This document shows positions 12,840-24,349 of a stretch of DNA of 64,000 nucleotides, piece by piece. The notes under the pieces were generated by a model. It did not search any database. It saw nothing but the letters and a program-made list of their open reading frames with translations, and was not told the DNA's origin. Both the position numbers and the translations under genes were made by a program. The stretch's first letter is position 1; each line of letters opens with the position of its first letter. Source of the stretch: Rhinopomastus cyanomelas (lineage: Eukaryota; Chordata; Aves; Bucerotiformes; Rhinopomastidae); assembly GCA_013400115.1 (NCBI GenBank), contig VXBP01001915.1, forward strand, positions 1 through 64,000, read 5' to 3'.

Positions 12840-13875
12840 GGCCTGCTGGATGAGCATTACCCCAATCTTTAAAAAGGGAAAGAAGGAAGACCCAGGTAAC
12901 TATAGACCGGTCAGCCTCACCTCCATCCCAGGAAAGGTGATGGAACAGTTTGTACTGGAGGCTGTTTCCGGGCACATCAGGGACAGGAGGGTCATTAGGG
13001 ACAGTCAGCATGGCTTCACAAAGGGAAAGTCATGCTTGACCAACCTGATAGCCTTTTATGAGGGTGTAACCAGGTGGATGGATGAGGGCAGAGCCGTGGA
13101 TGTCATCTATCTTGACTTAAGAAAGGCATTTGACACGGTCTCTCACAGCATCCTTGCAGACAAACTGAGGCAGTGTGGCCTGGATTTTCGGGTAGTGAGG
13201 TGGATTGTAAACTGGCTACAGGGTAGAAGTCAGAGAGTGGTGGTCAATGGGACAGAGTCTAGTTGGAGGCCTGTNNNNNNNNNNNNNNNNNNNNNNNNNN
13301 NNNNNNNNNNNNNNNNNNNNNNNNNNNNNNNNNNNNNNNNNNNNNNNNNNNNNNNNNNNNNNNNNNNNNNNNNNNNNNNNNNNNNNNNNNNNNNNNNNNN
13401 NNNNNNNNNNNNNNNNNNNNNNNNNNNNNNNNNNNNNNNNNNNNNNNNNNNNNNNNNNNNNNNNNNNNNNNNNNNNNNNNNNNNNNNNNNNNNNNNNNNN
13501 NNNNNNNNNNNNNNTAGGGCAACAAAGATGATAAGAGAGGTGGAACACCTCCCTTATGAGGAGAGGTTGAGGGAGCTGGGTCTCTTTAGCTTGGATAAGA
13601 GGAGACTGAGGGGCGACCTCATTAATGTCTACAAATATTTGAGGGGTGGGTGTCAGGAGGATGGCACCGGGCTGTTCTCGGTGTCATGTAGTGATAGGAC
13701 AAGGGGCAATGGTTGTAAGCTGGAACATAGGAGGTTCCGCATCAACCTGAGAAGGAACTTCTTCACAGTGAGGGTGACGGAGCACTGGAACAGGCTGCCC
13801 AGGGGGGTTGTGGAGTCTCCTTCTCTGGAGATGTTCAAGACCCGACTGGACAGGTTCCTGTGTGACTTGGTTTAG
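12799..13875 (+). pseudogene. CR1 ORF2 reverse transcriptase fragment (interrupted by N)
   Basis: The open frame covers the finger, palm A and C-terminal parts of the CR1 reverse transcriptase. The block holding the FADD catalytic motif falls in the unsequenced 13275-13514, so continuity of the frame there is an artefact of unknown bases. The endonuclease domain is absent because the copy is 5'-truncated; the first dozen codons before about 12840 are probably host DNA. It is therefore not a functional gene. Confidence 0.85.
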
Positions 13876-13970
13876 GTGATCCTGCTGTTGCAGGCGGATT
13901 GGACTAGATGATCTTTCGAGGTCCCTTCCTATCCGTAATGATTCTATGATTCTATGATTCTATGATTCTA
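12840..13970 (+). mobile_element. CR1 LINE, young 5'-truncated copy with assembly gap
   Basis: A sense CR1 starts within the reverse transcriptase. It encodes NYRPVSLTSIPGKVMEQF, SQHGFTKGKSCLTNL and YLDLRKAFDTVSH (catalytic motif A), then NWLQGRSQRVVVNG up to the gap. After the gap it encodes the C-terminal RATKMIREVEHLPYEERL and RRNFFTVRVTEHWNRLP segments to a stop at 13875. The 3' UTR ends in four ATTCTATG-type tail units (13939-13970). The visible coding parts carry no stop codon, so this is one of the youngest CR1 copies here. Confidence 0.95.
13275..13514. other. Assembly gap, 240 N
   Basis: 240 unknown bases inside a CR1. Comparing the flanks with the CR1 at 50060-53917 (GTTGGAGGCCTGT at about 52921 to TAGGGCAACGAAG at about 53481), roughly 520-550 bases would be expected. 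The gap size is thus probably nominal. Confidence 0.95.
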
Positions 13971-15351
13971 CCCCTCTTCCTGGTGCCCCCCGCTCCTGCT
14001 GACTTGTGTCTGCCATGGACACCCTCAGTGACGGAATGTCTCGCTCTTGTTTTCTTCTGAATCACTTGGTGACACTCAGGCAGACCATGTAAATGCTAAT
14101 GCAAGTGTAAGTATAAAGGCTGGTGGCACCTTCCGTAGTCCATCTGCCTTACTCACTGCTAATCACTTGTACCTCCTGCGGTTCAACCACACACCCACAG
14201 TTACTCACTGTCCTATATACTAACAATTATCTAGTGGTTTTGCTCTGCAGGGCAGTGGCAGGAGAAATGAAGAAAGCACCCGTTTCCTCCTATTCTTCCA
14301 ACTAAACTCCTTGTGTAGGAAGTTTATGCTGAGGATCATTTTTTACTACCTCCTACCACTGCTCCCTGCAGCAGAAACATCACAGCATACAGTTCACAGC
14401 TTGTGAGACAGCAACAGGGCATCGCCTGAATCCAGCTGTTGGCAGATGAGTTGGCTTTGGGAAACTGGCCAACCTTTTTCAGTTTTCTGGGGTGCTCTGG
14501 TTTGCCCATGAGATTAGAATTGCAGAGTTGGATAAACACAGACAAATATAATTTATCCATTTCAATTTGATCAGTCAAATATTTACCCAGGTCTCAGTGC
14601 CTGGCTGGAAGATCGAGGAAGTTGTTTGTGGCTCCAGCAGTGCTGGGTGTCAGAGCTGGCCCCACTTTTGAAAAATCTTCTTTTTTTGAGCTCAGAGGCT
14701 GCGGCTGCTGCTTGGGAAATGGCTGTATTCTCCCTGCAGGCAGATCAATATATTTCAGCTCACTGCACTGCAAGTAACTTTTCATCGTACATTAAGAATG
14801 AGGAAAATAAAAGCCAAGACGGATGTTATTTCGGTTTTGCTTTTATTTTGAATTATTTATTAGGAAGTCACTGCCATCTTTTTTCTCATCCGGAGACAAA
14901 ACGCCTTTGTCTTTGAAGATTTTTCCTATTAAAAAGATACAAGGTCTTCTCTGTTTTATTTCCCTCACCTTATTGCACTTTAGTAAAGTGTAGATCTAGG
15001 GTCTCCACAACTTGATCGGACTGTCTCCTGCAGTCCTACTGTGATCAAAGTCTCCACTGCCACTGGTGGAGTCACTCCTTGTCAGTACGTTTCTAACCAG
15101 TTTTACGACATTGTAGATGAGGTGCACATTGCAGATGTTCCAGATGACTGCTGGCTCAAAAGCAGAGTGTTACCAAGAACTGTATGTAGTGTACAGGCTA
15201 GCTGAACTAATACTTAATTAAGAATTTACTAAATAGCTAGTAAAAATATGAATCCTTTAAAAGTGAATTATTAATATGATGTGATATGGGGCAAAAATTC
15301 TGCAACAGCTCTGCTATTAGTATGAATTTGGAAACTCAAATTAACAATCAA
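13971..15351. other. Non-coding sequence upstream of the TUNAR coding exon
   Basis: Presumed TUNAR intron. No exon could be placed by eye. The stretch 14580-14930 is lower in obvious repeats and could hold conserved regulatory sequence, but that is not demonstrable here. Confidence 0.45.
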
Positions 15352-15378
15352 TTTTCATGTCTTTCTTGCTAAATCTAG
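15352..15378 (+). promoter_or_regulatory. Splice acceptor of the TUNAR coding exon
   Basis: A T/C-rich stretch leads into CTAG, with AG at 15377-15378 and G as the first exon base. A plausible branch-point adenine lies in the preceding AT-rich segment. The location 39 bases before the microprotein ATG is consistent with a coding terminal exon. Confidence 0.7.
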
Positions 15379-15417
15379 GTTCTCCTGAAGGGGAGGATAC
15401 AGAAACTGGCCACCAAG

Positions 15418-15564
15418 ATGGTAATCACTAGTGGAAATGAAGAAGATAAAGGCAATCAAGAAAAGGAAAGCAAAGAAGAAACCATCTTGGCAATGCTTGG
15501 AATTATTGGGACAATTCTGAACCTCATTGTGATCATTTTTGTGTATATTTACACAACACTGTAA
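15418..15564 (+). CDS. TUNAR: TUNAR/BNLN microprotein, 48 aa, complete
   Basis: Single-pass membrane microprotein of exactly 48 codons, the length of the vertebrate TUNAR (BNLN, pTUNAR) protein. Residues 1-22 are polar and acidic: they start MVITSGNEEDKG and include the EKESKEE block. Residues 24-44 form one hydrophobic helix containing LGIIGTILNLIVIIF, and the chain ends VYIYTTL. From memory of the human protein, the membrane half is nearly identical and most differences lie in residues 6-23. The start codon has A at -3 and G at +4, a strong Kozak context. In the family the protein sits in the endoplasmic reticulum membrane, associates with the SERCA calcium pump and tunes calcium in neural and pancreatic beta cells. 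The locus was first described as a long non-coding RNA (TUNA/megamind) needed for pluripotency and neural differentiation. The frame is intact and falls below usual ORF length cut-offs. No other family fits as well. Confidence 0.95.
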   Translation: MVITSGNEEDKGNQEKESKEETILAMLGIIGTILNLIVIIFVYIYTTL

Positions 15565-15873
15565 ACTAGAAGGCATGCAAATAGAACAGATAAAACGGCC
15601 ACTAAGAGTCACCATAAACACTGCTGACTATTGACAAGTTGTTTAATCAGAATTGACTCTGTATTATAACACATCATAAAAGCACTGCCTGCAGGCAGCG
15701 AAGGCTGAAGCACAATTAATTGAACAAGACTTTTTCACACAGTAACAAGCTTAACTCTTTTGTCCTGCCCTCTTCCTTTCAGTTTGGTTTTCCATTTGGG
15801 AGAAAATGACTGCAATTATGTAAGTTATAGCTCTGAAGAAATCCACCAGGAAAAGGATGCTTTAACCTGATTT

Positions 15874-15902
15874 AAAAAGAAAGAAAGAAAGAAAGAAAGA
15901 AA
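15874..15902 (+). repeat. AAAG microsatellite in TUNAR 3' UTR
   Basis: About six uninterrupted GAAA/AAAG units, within the predicted 3' UTR about 310 bases after the stop codon. A variable-length tract is expected here. Confidence 0.85.
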
Positions 15903-16215
15903 CTGTACTCAGTCAGAAATGTATACTGCATACCCACAAAGATTGAACTCAAAGATAGCTTCATAGCACAGATTACGTGTCCGTGAGGTCAAATGAATTT
16001 TTTCCCTTGGTTTTTGCTCTTACTTACATTGGATCTGACAAGCTTTTTATTTAGAATGAACATATGGTGCAATCATGAAAAAAACAATTCCATTGAGCAA
16101 GGTCTGCCTAAACCTGATAAAATGTTGGGAGAAATACAGTATGTGGTTATTTTTCCTTCCTCATTTGCTTAACATCTGTGTCTGTTCATATCAATGTTTA
16201 TAAATATATATTTTT

Positions 16216-16221
16216 AATAAA
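16216..16221 (+). promoter_or_regulatory. Polyadenylation signal AATAAA, probable TUNAR 3' end
   Basis: First canonical AATAAA downstream of the TUNAR stop codon, in a T-rich, A-rich context followed by TGT- and T-rich sequence. A later ATTAAA near 16907 could serve a longer isoform. Confidence 0.5.
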
Positions 16222-16240
16222 TGTGCTATATTTTTAGCAT

Positions 16241-19200
16241 GAACCAAATATTTGGAGACACTTGTATTCATGCAGCTAAATTCTGTTTGATGAAGTGCCC
16301 TTTTTTGACAATGGATGTTATTTTTCTCAGCAATTATACAGCAGTCTTGTTCGCAGCCCTCTCACTGTGGTCTGAAGCAAGCTTACATCATGCTCATATG
16401 CATGACTTGAAGTTGGAATGTCAGCTGAAAAGCACTGCTGCTTAATACGGGAAATAGCGAAAGATTGTAAGGTGACCTTTGGAAACTGGTTGCAGGAAAA
16501 AGGCTCTATTTATAGGTTGTTGAGAATTTTTTTTAAAAAGGAAAAAGAAAGCAAATTAAAGGAATATTGGTGCATCTCACAAAATATTTGAAAAATCATT
16601 GAATTTATGGCTTTCAAAATCTGATCACACTCTGTAAGTACTGATATTGGGAGAAGTGTGCAGAGGTCTATGCAGCTGAAAAGAGAAATTGAGAGAGTCT
16701 GTAGTGAGGGGCTTAAGCAAAATGTAGACTGTACATATAGCATATATTTTAAATGTGAGGATAATTAACCCTTTATGCTTCTCTGACATGTGCTTTAACT
16801 GAGGTTGATGCAGTGATATTCTTTGACTTGTGTTTTTAACAGGAATGTACAATGATGATGATGACCATTTTTCTTCAGAGTTCAGTACCTATAAATATAT
16901 GAAGCATTAAAAATATGAGACCTCAATTTCGCCTCAAGCTGCCTAAGTACGTTGCCCATTAACTCTGACTTACCGTCTAAAAATAGGTCAGTTCATCGTT
17001 TACTGACTTGTGGTTTGGATTGCGTCCTCAGATGCACAACGTGGATTGCTCCTGAGGTCAGATGGAGCTGTAAAAAGTTTGATCCTAGTGTCTTACTGAT
17101 TTTAATCAACAGTCCTGTCCCTCTGGGATCAGTAGTTAACTTTTCTAGTTTTCAGGGGCTGGTACTACTCTCAAAAATACAGAATTTCATAGCAGAATAC
17201 AAAAGGAAACCTGGAAAACCCTGGGAGGCAAGATCAGTGAGGCTGACCTTGGTTTACAGTTACTGTGTAAGTAAAACTGTAAGGAATTAGCAAACTGTGC
17301 TTTTTTGTCATCCTGAATGAAAAAAAGTGTAAAATATATTTCCTTCCACTCTGCATCTTTCTTCCAGTTGAACTACTGCTATCAGAGCATGTGGCAATGG
17401 CACTGGTGCTCATGTCTCATCGCACATCCGTATACTTCAGGCACCTGGCTAACTCCAGCCTGCCCCGCATGCTGGCAAGATCAGCTCTGCAAACGTTTCT
17501 CTTGACCTCTTCCTGCTCCTTCTCCAGGAAACACCGGAGCAATGTGCCTGAGGCTTATATCCATCTTGCTGCGGGGGAGCCTGGGATAGGGCAGTATCCA
17601 AGTCAAAACACGATCTCCGATGCTCCTTTGCCTCTCTCTGTATCAAATGATAATACCTGTCATCTTCTTCTGGTCATAAAGATGCTCAATGAATTAAATT
17701 TCATCAAGTACTTCTATTAATATTACAATGTGAAGCTCTGCATTGTAAAACAAAATATAACACTCCCACCTCCCTAAAGTAAAGCAGCAACTCTTTCTGC
17801 TCATCACAGTTGCGCTCCCTCAGCCGTGGGCCAGCCTTCTTCACCATGACAGGCACTGCTAATAGCCTGAACATGCTGAAACTGGACTGATGGAGCAAAA
17901 TGCCTAAACACTCTGTGTTTACTCTGCCTTTACCATCAGAATACCCACTACTGAGTGTTTCACGCTGTGGCTGGTAGTACTTTAGCTACTCGTAGCCTCG
18001 GCAGTGCGTCCAGGTGCTTAACAACACAGTACCATCAGTCGTCATGCGCTGTGTTCTCTGCCACAAGGCTTTTCCTGCATCCCGAAACAGGAGGAAGGGT
18101 TCATCCCATTTCATTAAAAGTTTAACGCTTAATATTTTAATTTTACAGGTTCTTGTTCACAGACAGTTCTAGAAATATCCTGGAGCAAGTGCTACTTAAG
18201 CAGATTCATTTAAATAAAAATGAAGGGTTTCCTTGGAGGGCAATTTCTTTACCTTTTATTTGGTATTCATGAACACTGATATGGGCGAAGTATGTTTTCA
18301 AGAATGACTGTGGAAGAGAAACTTCTTATACAAAGATCTGGATGTGCCTACCCAGGTGGCTACATGCAGCCAGCTTCTAGCTGAGCGTCAGTTACAGCCA
18401 AATTACCCTCTTCCTTTTTTATGAGAGCCGTTTTCATTGTGCACCTATCAGATATATTCAATTGGATAACATATATCTCACGGACACCTTACAGTCAAGA
18501 ACTGCAGTATAAACAGTTGAGTGAAACTTCTCATTACAGCTGTCAGCATTCAGATGTCAAATCGGCTCCGGCAAGGAAAAAGCCAATAGTCTCTTTTTTG
18601 GCCGGACTTGCAGGTCATGCAAATGGTTTCCAAAGCCAATTTTTTTTAAAAAAATACTATTCCATTGGTGGCAGGAACTTTCATGTTTGCATTCCAGCAG
18701 AAGGTAATTAATATCCAGTATCTTCATAAGATATGAAAATATCACCTTTTGGTTCTGTCAATCAATATGCCTCTGTATTTGTAAAACATTATATAGTTTA
18801 CTGGTGTTACAGGAATGGAAAGCATTTTCCTGAGGTGACAGGAAGGTGACACTCTCCCTACTAACGTCTGCTGTGTTTGCTGTGTGCAGAAGACTTTCAA
18901 AAAAGAAGATAAAACTCTTTCAGTCACTTTATGCACACACCAATGTTAGCAGAAGAAAGATAAGCTATTGCTCTCATCTCTGGTTCCTGTAACTGCCACT
19001 GAAAATTCATCATCTCAGGAGTCATGTTTTCATACAGGAATAAATCTTCTCCCATGCTGGCTCACAAGACAGGATTTTTTGTTATGTACCTTTTCTTCTT
19101 CTGCTTCTACCTCTGCAGCTGCGTGTGGCTCATTACACCTCAGGACAGTTGTTATATGTACCTGGCCTGGGAACCACTGGAAGTTGATGGTTTTTCTTAG

Positions 19201-22200
19201 AGTAGTGTAAAAGTCTACTACGGGGCAGAGTTTTATTATTTTAAGGATGGTCAGTAATCATCTTCACTTTACTGTCTGATAATGTAGTAGATACTTTGCT
19301 ACTGAATTCCCAGACCCATCCCTCCCTCAGCCCACAGGTAAAATTCTGATTCAGTAGACACTCAGATAAACAAAAAATATTGAATTCACTGTGATAAAAC
19401 TTCAGTACTAGCGTACGTCCAACTACCTTACATTTCTATATAACCTACATCCTGGAGCTCACCTCAAGCTGCCATCTGTGTCTCCTCGTTTCTGAGTGAG
19501 GACTGTCATTTCAGGGTGCGTTGTGGCATAAGCAGAGAACTTGGCCTACAGAGGGCAACACTAGGAAAAAGTAACTGGTATAAATTCCAGGGAGACAGCA
19601 CTGCAGAACTTCCTAATTAAATTGTTTGAGGTTTGGCTGGAGCACTTTTTTTCTGGCTAGCCAGTTGTTTTGAGAAAATACAATATTGTTCCTTGGAAAG
19701 TTTCTGGAAGAGATATGTCAAATTAAAAGAAAGAATATAACTGAAAATGTTTCAGCACCAGCTTCCAGCAGCAACCTTGAAAAGAAAACATCAAGCAGGT
19801 CTCCAAGTGACTGGCTGACTTCCCAAGAGTCCTTCCTGGCAGCCCAGGAACACACTGCACACATATGTAAGCACCTCGCCTGCTGAGAGGCTCTATCTTC
19901 CTTGGAGCAGAATGCACAGATCTACAAAGATTTCTGAATGTAGAGAACAGCACATTGAGCAAAAAAAAAAAAATTTAAAAAAATCATCTTTTCACTTCTA
20001 TTTCCAGCAGACACCTGGCAGACACCCTGCAAAACTTGCCCTGCTTCCATGCCTGGCTGTGCATTTTCGATGCTCTTCCCAAAGGACCGTACGAACTCAA
20101 TGTAGCTTTCCTTCCCTACCGCTGATCCAAGAGAAACAAAACCTGTTCAGCACAGAAACGTCCATGCCAGGCTGAAATGCCACATGCATCCATATCCATT
20201 TATCTACAAACAAACCATCTGATATTCAATAAAACTGTCCTTGTGTTAAGCATTAGGCTTGCTTATTTGCACTTCACCTGGAGATTCAGATGATGAAAAG
20301 CAATGTGTAGGGTTGAAAGCACCCAACTGTTTCCACTGATACTTTATGTAATGTAGCCATTACCTACAAAGGTGCCTGTTCATCCTGAAATATGCTTCTG
20401 CAGTGCCCTGTGCGTGGCACATGGTCCTCCATGTGTAGTCTCTCAGTGACAGAGTACCCATGACTAGCCCCTACAGCAGGGTTTTCTACCAAAGCCTGGA
20501 TCCTGAGTCAAGCTCTGTAGAGTGAAAAGGACATCCTGCCGTATTCATACAAGGTACTAATCTTTGTTCACAGCACTGGGATCCCTTCTACTACAATCAG
20601 CACAAATTCAGCTTAATACAATCCAGGCACCATACCTGACCACTTCCTTGGCAGCTGCAGAGCTTTCTTCCACCTAGGTGAAGAAAGTTGGTTTTGGCTC
20701 CCCTAATCTCCTACAATTGGGAGCAAAGGTCCTCCCAAAGCAAAGACAGTAGCAGGAGCATCCATTCCTTGCTGACAACCAGGTCACTTGCCTGGAGTGC
20801 TAATGGGGACCCAGGAAATGGGTCATCCTACATAGCTGGAGAAATCCAAGTACATTACCTACTCTACCGGCTCTCCACAGGCTCAGTCACTAGTTAGACA
20901 GACTTGTTTTATGAATGCTGAGACTTTCTTACGTTCAAACACCTTCCTGGTGTCAGGTTGTCAGGAACAGATTAAAGGCCATGGAATGTTCATCTGACCT
21001 TGTATCATGTAACGAGTCTCAGTCGCTGTCGGTGTCTGGCATCAAGGTGTTAATGGAATAGCATTAGCAAGGGACACCAAACAGGAACCACGATGAGTCA
21101 GAGCTGGTGCAGGGCAGGCTGGCTGCTTTCCGCAGTACTCACCATCCTCAGATGCAACAGTAGGATGGTGGATTGGACTCCTTACCTTTAGTTTCTGCAA
21201 AAGTAATAGAAGAAGTTCATAAATAATTCTTGCTGTGTCAATTTAAGATGTGGATTAAAATGTACGATGTATGTTTTCAAATTTTAATGTGCTGCTTTCT
21301 TCTCCCTTACCAATCAATTCTTGTTTCAGTGTTGTAGACACCGTTCTTATTTCTGGAACAACATTGGCTAAGGCAAAAACGTTGGCACTGACTGCATAAG
21401 GGAAAGAATGAAGCTGACATTGTCAGTGTTTTATTAATTTGTTACTGGGGGCAGGAAAAGATAGGTGGTGATTTCTTTGCATTCAGTGCACAGTGTTAGC
21501 AGTATTTTCATAACAATTTGATACCATTATTTCTGGAGCCAAAAGGAATTCTGTGGGACAATGATTCATCATTTAGAGCCGCGCTTTTTCAAACAAATGT
21601 CAGCAAACAGAGAGGCGTATGAATTGTTTGCATTAGCTAAAGGAAAACAGTGCCAGACATACGCATTTTTAGCAGATAAAACGCAAAAGTGATGCCACAC
21701 AACTATCATTCTTTCACCTCTGCTCACACTGCATAATACACCCCAGGCCATAATTTAGATGCATGTACATAACTCAGACTGAAGGGCTAAGTTCCCTCAC
21801 AGTTAATATGCATATGAATATGGATTTGCAGGTTTGGGGCATTAGCTGAGAGTTAGCTGACAGCTCAGCTACAGCAACAATGCACCTAATCACACAGGAA
21901 AAAATAGGAAATTTCCTGTACAATGAGCTATTTCTCTTTGCCTCATAGACCTTATTTTCAGCTGCTTGACTTGAGGCTGTATGATTGATTACAATGATGC
22001 TAAAGCCTGCTTATTATTACCAATGAAACAATCAAGACAATGGAGGCATATTCAATCTGTATCTTCTTTCAGAAAGTAGGCACCTCCCTGAACTGCTTCC
22101 CAAAAAACTCTCTACTGAATGTTTGCATTTTCCTTTACATGATTCATCATCAGCCAACACACTAATTCATCAGTGGCATCATCACTTTGCTGCTTTGTAA

Positions 22201-23189
22201 GTTTTATAAATCTCTTGCTAATACATACTATTCTAAAGATCAAGAAGAAAATAGTAACTGCGTTCTTAGATCAATATACAACAGCGCAAACTTCACGGAA
22301 AGTGTATGTTGGAAGTAAATGTACATTTACACAAAACAGGAGGTCGTATTTCTCAAGCCTGTTCACATGGCCACCCTCAAGTGATCCTATACTGTGCTCA
22401 GTACAACAGCACAAGATTAGGCTCTTCTGGTTTGAGAAAGAAAAAAGAGTTCAGCTGTCAAACTCATTGAAGCAGTGCACTGCACTGTCTCTGCAATTTA
22501 CAGGGCAAGACCAAAAAATTTGATGACCATAGCCCATGCTCAGCTCTTGACTGGTATTCCACTGTGGGGCATCAGCCCGTGGTGCACTCTGACAGACCAA
22601 GTGTCTGGTGCTATGAAAGCCAGTAATACTCAGGCAATTAACTTTCCAAAATTTGAAGCATCACCAGGACTAATGTACCTAGTTCCATTGGTGCAACAAT
22701 ATAACATAACACAGCACTCTTAGCAAGCAGCCAAACACAAGCACATCTCCACAGAGAACCCTTGCTGTTGAGTTAAAACACCTAAACTCAGGGCTTTCCT
22801 CCCATTGCTGTGACCTCCCAGAGATGCTAAGAAAATGCTGTTTTTGCCAAGTATTTGTAATTCCTACAAACGGTTTTTGACCTTGGCTGATGCAACCTAG
22901 CAGCAGTTCAGAGGTGGAACAGAATAGCATTTAGAAACAATTGTTCATTGCAATTGGGTTTTGTATGTTTTCAAAATGTTTTTTTGGTTTGGCTGGTTTT
23001 TTTATTTCAGACTGAAAAGATATTTCAGATTAAAGTCAAAACTTAATCCCAAGAAGCTATTGTACTTGGCTCAGCTTTTTTCCTCAATGAATTTTTACTG
23101 GCATAAATGAAAACAAAACCACAAAAAAAACCCCTAACCTTTTTGTTGAATTGCCACCTTCTCACTTCACTGGAAACTACCTGGTTATT
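16241..23189. other. Long repeat-poor unique stretch
   Basis: About 7 kb with no recognisable transposable element, in contrast to the rest of the window. An A13 tract is at 19961-19973 and a GATGAT run near 16855. No exon was recognised. A repeat-poor stretch next to a developmental gene could reflect conserved regulatory DNA, which is only an inference. Confidence 0.45.
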
Positions 23190-23800
23190 GTCATAGAATT
23201 GGCTGGAAGAAAGTTTTAAGATCAATTCCAATCACTAACCTAACACTGCCAAGTCACAACATCCGTAAGCTGCATGGGTGTTCCAACAGTTGACAACCTT
23301 TTGTGTCACTTCTTGGCAGAAGAGACTAACACCCACTTTGGTACAGCCTCCTTTCAGGTAGTTGAAGACAGCAAGAAGGTCTCCCTTTCTCCAGCTTGTC
23401 CAGCTGATCCTCAAAAGACTTGTGCTTTTAGATTCTTCACCAGCTTCACTGCTCTTCTTTGAACACCCTCCAGTGCCTCAATAACAAGAACTGCCTCAAT
23501 AACAAGAACTGCACACAGCATGCAAGATGCACCTTCACCAGTGCCCAGCACAGAACTACTGGCTTCCCTGCTTCTGCTGGCCACACTATTTCTAATGGAA
23601 GTCAGGATGTGGTTGGCCTTCTTGGCAACCTAAGCACACTGCTGGCTCATACTCAGACAATCAGTGCCCCTGATCTCTTTCCGCCAACCAGCTTTCCAGC
23701 CACTCTCCCTCAGCCTGTAATGTTGCACTGGGTTGCTGTGACCCAAGTGTAGAAGCCAGCACTTGGCCTTGTTGAACCCCACACCACTGGCCTCAGTCCA
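23190..23800 (-). mobile_element. Old CR1 LINE, antisense
   Basis: It begins TCATAGAATTGGCTGGAAG and carries antisense CR1 C-terminal blocks such as GGTCTCCCTTTCTCCAGCTT and GATGTGGTTGGCCTTCTTGG. The sequence is diverged with many indels. A perfect tandem duplication of an 18-base unit (TGCCTCAATAACAAGAAC) lies at 23474-23509. Confidence 0.8.
23474..23509 (+). repeat. Two tandem copies of an 18-bp unit
   Basis: The unit TGCCTCAATAACAAGAAC is repeated without mismatch inside the old CR1, a recent small duplication. Confidence 0.9.
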
Positions 23801-24310
23801 TCAATACACTGGACTTTCTCCAGTAGTTACTTGTCTTTCTTGATCTCGAGAGCGCAGAACTGGACTGTTCCAGATGCAGATAGGATCCAGGGCAAAGCCA
23901 AGTGGAAGGACAAATCCCTGAAACATGCTAGTCACTGTCTCTTTTTAATGCACCCCATGAGGCTACTAGTGTCCTTGGCCACAAGAGCACATCGCTACTC
24001 CGTGGTGCACTTGGTGTCTACCAGCCCTTTTCCGCACACCTACTTTCCAACAGGTCATCCCTCCTAGCAGATCTCTCCTAGTACATGGGGTTATTTCTCC
24101 TTGGGGCAGGACCCTATCCTTGCCTTTGTTGAACTTCATCTAGTTTCTTTCTGCTCAGCTCTTCTACATCTTGCCAAATGGCAGCATAACTTGGTCCCCC
24201 TGCCTCTCCTCCCAGTTTTGTGTCATCAGCAAACTGTATCAGAGAACACTGTCCCTTCCCCTTCCTCCATGTAATTGATGCCTATGTTAAGCCCCACTGG
24301 ACTTAACATC
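23801..24310 (-). mobile_element. Old CR1 LINE, second antisense segment
   Basis: Antisense CR1 blocks recur: AGCGCAGAACTGGACTGTTC, GGCCACAAGAGCACATCGCT and CAGTTTTGTGTCATCAGCAA (antisense of the FADDTKL region). The order partly repeats that of 23190-23800, so this is a separate, overlapping copy. It stops at the CpG-rich block. Confidence 0.75.
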
Positions 24311-24349
24311 AACATAATGAGCTACATCAACATGGCCCATGAGATCAGG

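Larger units (their letters stand above)
15379..16240 (+). other. TUNAR: TUNAR terminal exon (coding part plus 3' UTR)
   Basis: The exon is inferred to start at 15379, directly after a pyrimidine-rich tract and CTAG acceptor. It runs 39 bases to the start codon, then the 48-codon frame, then a 3' UTR of about 650-680 bases. AATAAA occurs at 16216-16221, so cleavage is expected some 10-30 bases further on. The 39 bases before the ATG are in frame and stop-free, while the intron just before them has TAA and TAG in that frame. The 3' UTR holds an AAAG microsatellite at 15874-15902. Earlier non-coding exons of the gene should lie 5' of here, possibly outside the window; none could be placed. The exact 3' end is inferred. 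Confidence 0.75.

Noticed and set aside
12799..13875. 358-codon continuous frame
   Set aside because: It is CR1 reverse transcriptase with a third of its length made of N, so continuity is not real and the product is not a host gene.
15355..15621. 88-codon minus frame over the TUNAR exon
   Set aside because: It is the antisense shadow of the conserved microprotein frame.
19961..19973. A13 tract as a retrocopy tail
   Set aside because: No recognisable processed gene upstream and no flanking duplication.
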